Source of the DNA: Actinoplanes sp. N902-109
GTDB lineage: Bacteria > Actinomycetota > Actinomycetes > Mycobacteriales > Micromonosporaceae
Assembly (NCBI RefSeq): GCF_000389965.1
Contig: NC_021191.1
Coordinates: 7,193,501 to 7,257,500 of the forward strand
Length of the DNA stretch: 64,000 nt
Direction: 5' to 3'
Numbering within the stretch: the first letter of the stretch is position 1; every line of letters begins with the position of its first letter. The translations under genes and the position numbers were made by a program. Of this stretch, positions 60,113 through 64,000 are shown one piece after another. The notes beneath the pieces are model-generated. The model was not told the DNA's origin. It saw only the letters and a list, made by a program, of their open reading frames with translations, and ran no database searches.

Positions 60113-61426
60113 GTGAGACGGATGCGATGGTGTGCCGCGACGGCCCTGGTCGTCGCCCTGACCGGATGCGGCAGCGGGGACAGCGGCGGTGGCGAGGGCC
60201 AGACCCTCAACGTGCTGATCGGGGCCAACACCCAGTACCCGCAGGAGTTCCGGGCCTGGCAGAAGGCGGTCAGCGACAAGTTCAGGACGCAGACCGGCGC
60301 GACCGTCACGTTCGAGGAGTTCAACTCGGCGAACGACGAGCTGACCAAGATCCAGACGTCGGTGGTGTCCGGCACCGGCCCCGACGTGTACGCCGTGGGC
60401 ACCACGCTCACCCCGACCGCGTACAGCACCGGGGCCTTCGTGAAGCTGGACGCCGGGCAGTGGGACAAGGTCGGTGGCAAGGCCAAGTTCGTGCCGGCCA
60501 CGCTCGGCATCTCCGGCCCGGACCAGCAGAACCAGGTCGGCATCCCGTTCGTCAGCCGGCCGTTCGTCATGGTCTGCAACACCGAGCTGCTCAAGGCGGC
60601 GGGCATCAGCAAACCCGCGAGCAGCTGGGACGATCTTCGTACCCAGGCCAAGCAGTTGACCAAGGGTGACCAGTACGGCCTGGCCGTGGCCTACAAGGAC
60701 AACTACGACCCGTGGAAGTTCATCTGGGGGATGTCGGCGCAGGCGGGGAACCCGCTGGTCAAAGACAGGACGGCCACGCTGCAGGACCCGGCCGTACGGC
60801 AGGCGTACCAGACGTTCTTCGGGTGGCTGACCACCGACAAGGTCGTCGACCCGGCGGCCGTCGGGTGGACCAACGCGCAGGCCATCGCCGCGTTCGCCAA
60901 GGGGAAGACCGGCTACATGGCGTTGACCTCGACCACCTCGGCCAAGGCGCTGGACGACGGCGCGGTCAAGGGCAAATGGTCGTTCGCGCTGCTGCCCACC
61001 GTGCCACCCGGGGCGACCGCGCGACCGGCCGGCGGGGTCGAGGCCGCGAGCATCCTGTCCGGGGACAACCTGCTGGTGGCAGACTACTCCAAGAAGAAGG
61101 ACCTGGCGTTCCAGTTCGTCAAGATGATCACCGATCAGGACGCCCAGCTCGACTACTACAAGGCCACCGGCAATCTGCCCGCCAACGCCGCATCGCTGCA
61201 GACCCTGAGCACCGACGCACAGCTCGCCCCGGTGGCCCAGGCCGCGCAGAAGTCGGTGGCCACCCCGTTCACCGGCGCTTGGGCGGACATCCAGCTCGCC
61301 ATGACCAACGTGGTGGTGCAGTCCATCCCCGACCTGGCGAAGGGAGCGGTCAGCGATGCGCAACTCGACAGTCGTCTCGCCGACGCGCAGAAGTCCGCGC
61401 AGTCCGCACTCGACCGGGCCAAGTAA
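60113..61426 (+). CDS. Sugar ABC transporter substrate-binding lipoprotein
   Basis: A 437-residue extracellular solute-binding protein (family 1). Lipobox VALTGC in the first 20 residues. Family features are LNVLIGANTQYPQEF, a central EFNSANDELTKIQ and KGKWSFALLPTVPPG with the C-terminal QFVKMITDQDAQLDY. GTG at 60113 was chosen because GGAGGGGG lies 8 bp upstream. First gene of an importer operon divergent from uxaC/uxuB, so a uronate or oligo-uronate is a likely ligand (inference). Confidence 0.9.
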   Translation: MRRMRWCAATALVVALTGCGSGDSGGGEGQTLNVLIGANTQYPQEFRAWQKAVSDKFRTQTGATVTFEEFNSANDELTKIQTSVVSGTGPDVYAVGTTLTPTAYSTGAFVKLDAGQWDKVGGKAKFVPATLGISGPDQQNQVGIPFVSRPFVMVCNTELLKAAGISKPASSWDDLRTQAKQLTKGDQYGLAVAYKDNYDPWKFIWGMSAQAGNPLVKDRTATLQDPAVRQAYQTFFGWLTTDKVVDPAAVGWTNAQAIAAFAKGKTGYMALTSTTSAKALDDGAVKGKWSFALLPTVPPGATARPAGGVEAASILSGDNLLVADYSKKKDLAFQFVKMITDQDAQLDYYKATGNLPANAASLQTLSTDAQLAPVAQAAQKSVATPFTGAWADIQLAMTNVVVQSIPDLAKGAVSDAQLDSRLADAQKSAQSALDRAK

Positions 61427-61433
61427 CCGGGGG

Positions 61434-62315
61434 GTGACCGAGCGGCAGCGCCCGCTGTGGCTGCTCACCCCCGGCGGCCTGCTGCTGACGCTGATCATCG
61501 TCGTCCCGCTGGTGCTGGCGTGCTGGATCTCGCTCATCGACCTCGACCAGTACACGCTGCGGCGGTGGCTGGACGCGCCGTTCGTCGGCCTGGACAACTT
61601 CACCGAGGCGTTCCGGTCGGGGCTGCCGCACGCCATCTGGCTCAGCGTGTCGTTCGCGGTGCTGGCGACGGCGGCCACCGTGCCGTTCGGCATCGCCGCC
61701 GCGGTCGCCACCCAGAACGCCTATCGCGGCCGGGCGGTGGTGCGGGCGGTCTTCCTCATCCCGTACGTGCTGCCGTCGTTCGTCGTGGCGACGGTGTGGC
61801 GCACCATGCTCCAGCCGGACGGCATCGTCAACACGGTGCTCGCGAAAGTGGGCGGCGGCAGCACGCTGTGGCTCAGCGGGCCGGCCTCGTACTGGACGCT
61901 GATCCTGGTGGAGATCTGGGCGGCGTGGCCGTTCATCTATCTGATGGCGCTGGCCGGGCTGCAGAGCGTCGACGGCGAGGTGCACGAGGCCTCGGCGATC
62001 GACGGTGCCGGCTGGTGGCCCAAGCTGACCCGGGTGATCCTGCCCTATCTGCGCGGGCCGGTGCTGCTGGCGTGCCTGCTCGCCACGCTCAACCACATCA
62101 ACAACTTCACCTTGCCGTACGTGTTGTTCGGCGCGCCCGCCCCGGACGACGTCAACGTGATGCCGATGATCGTGTACGTCACCAGCTTCCAGGGCCTGCG
62201 GTTCGGGCTCAGCGCCGCCATGGCGATCGTGTCGCTGCTGCTCGTCGCGATCCCGCTGTTCGTCTACCTGCGTGCGCTCCGGCTGGACGTGCACGAGGAC
62301 GGGGCCCGCCGATGA
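61434..62315 (+). CDS. Sugar ABC transporter permease (MalF-like)
   Basis: A 293-residue permease with six predicted membrane helices and the EAA motif EASAIDGAGWWPKLTRVILP. GTG at 61434 starts 7 bp after the binding-protein stop; longer in-frame starts would overlap it. The last 4 bp overlap the next permease start. Confidence 0.92.
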   Translation: MTERQRPLWLLTPGGLLLTLIIVVPLVLACWISLIDLDQYTLRRWLDAPFVGLDNFTEAFRSGLPHAIWLSVSFAVLATAATVPFGIAAAVATQNAYRGRAVVRAVFLIPYVLPSFVVATVWRTMLQPDGIVNTVLAKVGGGSTLWLSGPASYWTLILVEIWAAWPFIYLMALAGLQSVDGEVHEASAIDGAGWWPKLTRVILPYLRGPVLLACLLATLNHINNFTLPYVLFGAPAPDDVNVMPMIVYVTSFQGLRFGLSAAMAIVSLLLVAIPLFVYLRALRLDVHEDGARR

Positions 62316-63175
62316 GCGCGTCCGCCGAGGCCCACCGGCTGCTGCCCCGGTCGTTGCTGGTGACCGTCACCGTGGTGCTGTGCGCCATCGTGCTGGTGCC
62401 CACGCTCTACATCGTGCTGGCCTCGCTGAACAGCGATGCCGGCGTGGCGTCCGGCGAGTTCTGGCCCAGCTCGTTCTCGCCGGCGTCGTACCGCCGGATC
62501 TGGACCACCGCCGACCTGGCGACCGGGCTGGGCAACAGCATCCTGGTGTGCGCGCTGGTGGCGGTCGCGTCGGCGCTGCTGGGCACCATGACCGCGTACG
62601 TGCTGGTGCGCTACACGTTCACCGGCCGGGTGACCGTCCTGCGCGGGCTGGTCGGGCTGCAGAGCATCCCGGGCACGCTGATGCTGCTGCCGGTGTTCGT
62701 GCTGTTCTCCTCGGCCGGCAACTACCTCGGCCTGACGGTGGTGGGCACCCGCTGGGGACTTTTCCTGGCGTACCTGACCTTCGCGCTGCCGTTCTCCACC
62801 TGGGTGATGGTCACCTATCTGCGCGGCCTGCCGCGCGAGCTGGAGGAGGCCGGCCGGGTGGACGGCGCGTCCACCCTGCGCATCCTGTTCCGGATCATCG
62901 TCCCGCTCAGCCTGCCGGCCATCGTCGTCTCCGGGATCTTCGCGTTCCTGCTGGGCTGGAACGACGTGCTGTTCGCCTCGGTGCTGACCCGGCCCGAGTC
63001 CCGTACGGCGGCAGTCGCGCTCTCGACCTTCGGCGCCACCCAGGAGGGTGGCGCGATCCCGGTCTATTCGCAGGTCATGGCGGCGGCGCTGATTTCCGCG
63101 GCGCCGGTGGTGATCCTCTATCTGGCGTTCCAGCGCTACCTCGTCGGGGGTCTGACCGCGGGCGGCGTCAAATGA
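62312..63175 (+). CDS. Sugar ABC transporter permease (MalG-like)
   Basis: A 287-residue permease with six helices and the EAA motif EEAGRVDGASTLRILFRIIVP. ATG overlaps the preceding stop (ATGA). No ATPase gene is present; such importers often share a multitask ATPase (MsiK-type) encoded elsewhere. Confidence 0.92.
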   Translation: MSASAEAHRLLPRSLLVTVTVVLCAIVLVPTLYIVLASLNSDAGVASGEFWPSSFSPASYRRIWTTADLATGLGNSILVCALVAVASALLGTMTAYVLVRYTFTGRVTVLRGLVGLQSIPGTLMLLPVFVLFSSAGNYLGLTVVGTRWGLFLAYLTFALPFSTWVMVTYLRGLPRELEEAGRVDGASTLRILFRIIVPLSLPAIVVSGIFAFLLGWNDVLFASVLTRPESRTAAVALSTFGATQEGGAIPVYSQVMAAALISAAPVVILYLAFQRYLVGGLTAGGVK

Positions 63176-64000
63176 TCCGGGCCGCGATCGTCGGGTGCGG
63201 GGACGTGTCGGTGGTGCACCGCCGGGCCATCGAGCACCTCGACGGCGTCGAGCTGGCGGGCACCTGCGACGTCGACCCGAGCCGGGCCCCGATCACCGAT
63301 CACCGCGAGCTGCTGCGGTCGGTGCGCCCGGATGTCGTGCACGTCTGCACCCCCCACGACCACCATGTACGGGTGGCAACCGACTGCCTCGACGCGGGTG
63401 TCGCCGTCCTGGTGGAGAAACCCGTCGCCAACACCGTTGCCGAGGCGGAGAAGCTGATCGCCGCGGCCGAGCGCAACCCGGGCGTCCGGATCGGGGTCTG
63501 CCTGCAGAACCGGTACAACGCCACCAGCCGGGCGGCCCGCGAGCTGCTGGCCTCGGGCGCGCTCGGCGCGGTGCTGGGCGCCTCGGCCACCGTGTGCTGG
63601 CACCGCGACGCGGCGTACTACCAGGCCCGGCCGTGGCGCGGCGAGCGGGCCCGCAGCGGCGGCGGTGTCCTGATCAACCAGGCGATCCACACGGTCGACC
63701 TGCTCGAGTGGTTGATCGGTGCGGTGGACCGGGTGCGCGGGCAGACCGGCCGCTTCGTGCACGACACCATCGACGTCGAGGACACCGCGACCATGGTGCT
63801 CGACCACGTCGGCGGTGCGCGCAGCGTCCTGTTCGCCACCGTCGCCAACGTGGTGGACGCGCCGGTGACCATCGAGATCAGCACCGAGCGGGCCACCCTG
63901 CTGATCCGCGGCGACCTGACCGTGCGGCACACCGACGGGCGCGTCGAGACCGTTGCCGAGCCGGTGGCCCGCACCGGTGGCCGGGCGTACTGGGGTGCCT
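63172..64000 (+). CDS. Gfo/Idh/MocA-family oxidoreductase, C-terminus cut by window edge
   Basis: 276 readable residues. The N-terminal NAD-binding motif is AAIVGCGDVSVVHRRA (4-19), the substrate-domain signature is VEKPVANTVAEAE, and GGGVLINQAIHTVDLLEWL carries the H-x2-D-type active-site His. It overlaps the permease stop by 4 bp, so it is the last visible gene of the importer operon. Likely acts on the imported sugar acid or its derivative. The stop lies outside the window. Confidence 0.9.
   Translation, partial: MIRAAIVGCGDVSVVHRRAIEHLDGVELAGTCDVDPSRAPITDHRELLRSVRPDVVHVCTPHDHHVRVATDCLDAGVAVLVEKPVANTVAEAEKLIAAAERNPGVRIGVCLQNRYNATSRAARELLASGALGAVLGASATVCWHRDAAYYQARPWRGERARSGGGVLINQAIHTVDLLEWLIGAVDRVRGQTGRFVHDTIDVEDTATMVLDHVGGARSVLFATVANVVDAPVTIEISTERATLLIRGDLTVRHTDGRVETVAEPVARTGGRAYWGA

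Overview
The window comes from a high-GC actinomycete. Nearly all third codon positions are G or C, GTG starts and 4-bp ATGA/GTGA overlaps are common, and many proteins are Sec-secreted or lipoproteins with Ala-rich signals. The gene content (DUF5925 AAA+ ATPase, NrtR-like regulator, SigE-family sigma factor, roadblock proteins, extra EF-Tu) best fits Micromonosporaceae, Actinoplanes-like. That genus call is an inference. No rRNA, tRNA, CRISPR array or transposase gene was recognised.

Layout. 1-5.9 kb: a partial alpha/beta hydrolase, a DUF5925-type AAA+ ATPase, and convergent to it a tightly coupled four-gene operon (NrtR-like Nudix regulator, J-domain/pseudokinase fusion, vWA protein, divergent PurA-like synthetase) with two operator-like inverted repeats in front. 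6-13.7 kb: a Cys-rich DUF1540 protein behind a candidate iron box, a secreted GH26-like hydrolase, a secreted IPT/TIG protein, a patatin, a sulfite-oxidase-like molybdoenzyme with reductase and zinc-ribbon partner, and an SGNH esterase. 14.3-16.1 kb: a shattered PEP-utilising-enzyme gene whose middle is replaced by a GGAACC/GGAACG-type repeat tract. 16.1-22.7 kb: an Asp/Glu racemase, a P1 peptidase, a CitA/DcuS-type two-component system and a divergent NMT1/TauABC-type importer. 22.7-26.6 kb: two secreted Ig-like repeat proteins. 26.6-33 kb: a stand-alone EF-Tu paralogue, an L,D-transpeptidase, a Ser/Thr kinase and a hybrid histidine kinase, then a remnant of a toxin-antitoxin pair. 33-36.4 kb: four roadblock/LC7-like genes with no GTPase beside them. 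36.5-47.5 kb: GH88-like hydrolase, PRPP synthetase, ABC ATPases, two very large FtsX-type permeases with OsmC, and CorA. 47.5-57 kb: PL7 alginate lyase, SDR, a sigma factor/membrane protein/amidoligase operon, sulfatase, LD-carboxypeptidase, PRC-barrel protein, dienelactone hydrolase and an ArsR/SRPBCC pair. 57-64 kb: uronate catabolism (uxuB, uxaC) divergent from a sugar ABC importer and a Gfo/Idh/MocA dehydrogenase, with a perfect 14-bp inverted repeat in the divergent promoter.

How the genes fit together. Several loci suggest growth on uronate-rich polysaccharides: PL7 lyase, GH88-like hydrolase, uxaC/uxuB and the linked sugar importer. The best candidate for an undescribed system is the NrtR/J-pseudokinase/vWA/PurA-like operon at 2.0-5.9 kb. 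It combines a nucleotide-sensing repressor, a chaperone-like pseudokinase scaffold, a metal-dependent adhesion module and a nucleotide ligase, and it ends tail-to-tail (44-bp overlap) with an AAA+ ATPase. Second-tier candidates are the orphan roadblock cluster, the sigma factor/YDYDDA-repeat/amidoligase operon, and the solitary EF-Tu carrying Arg at the kirromycin-resistance position.
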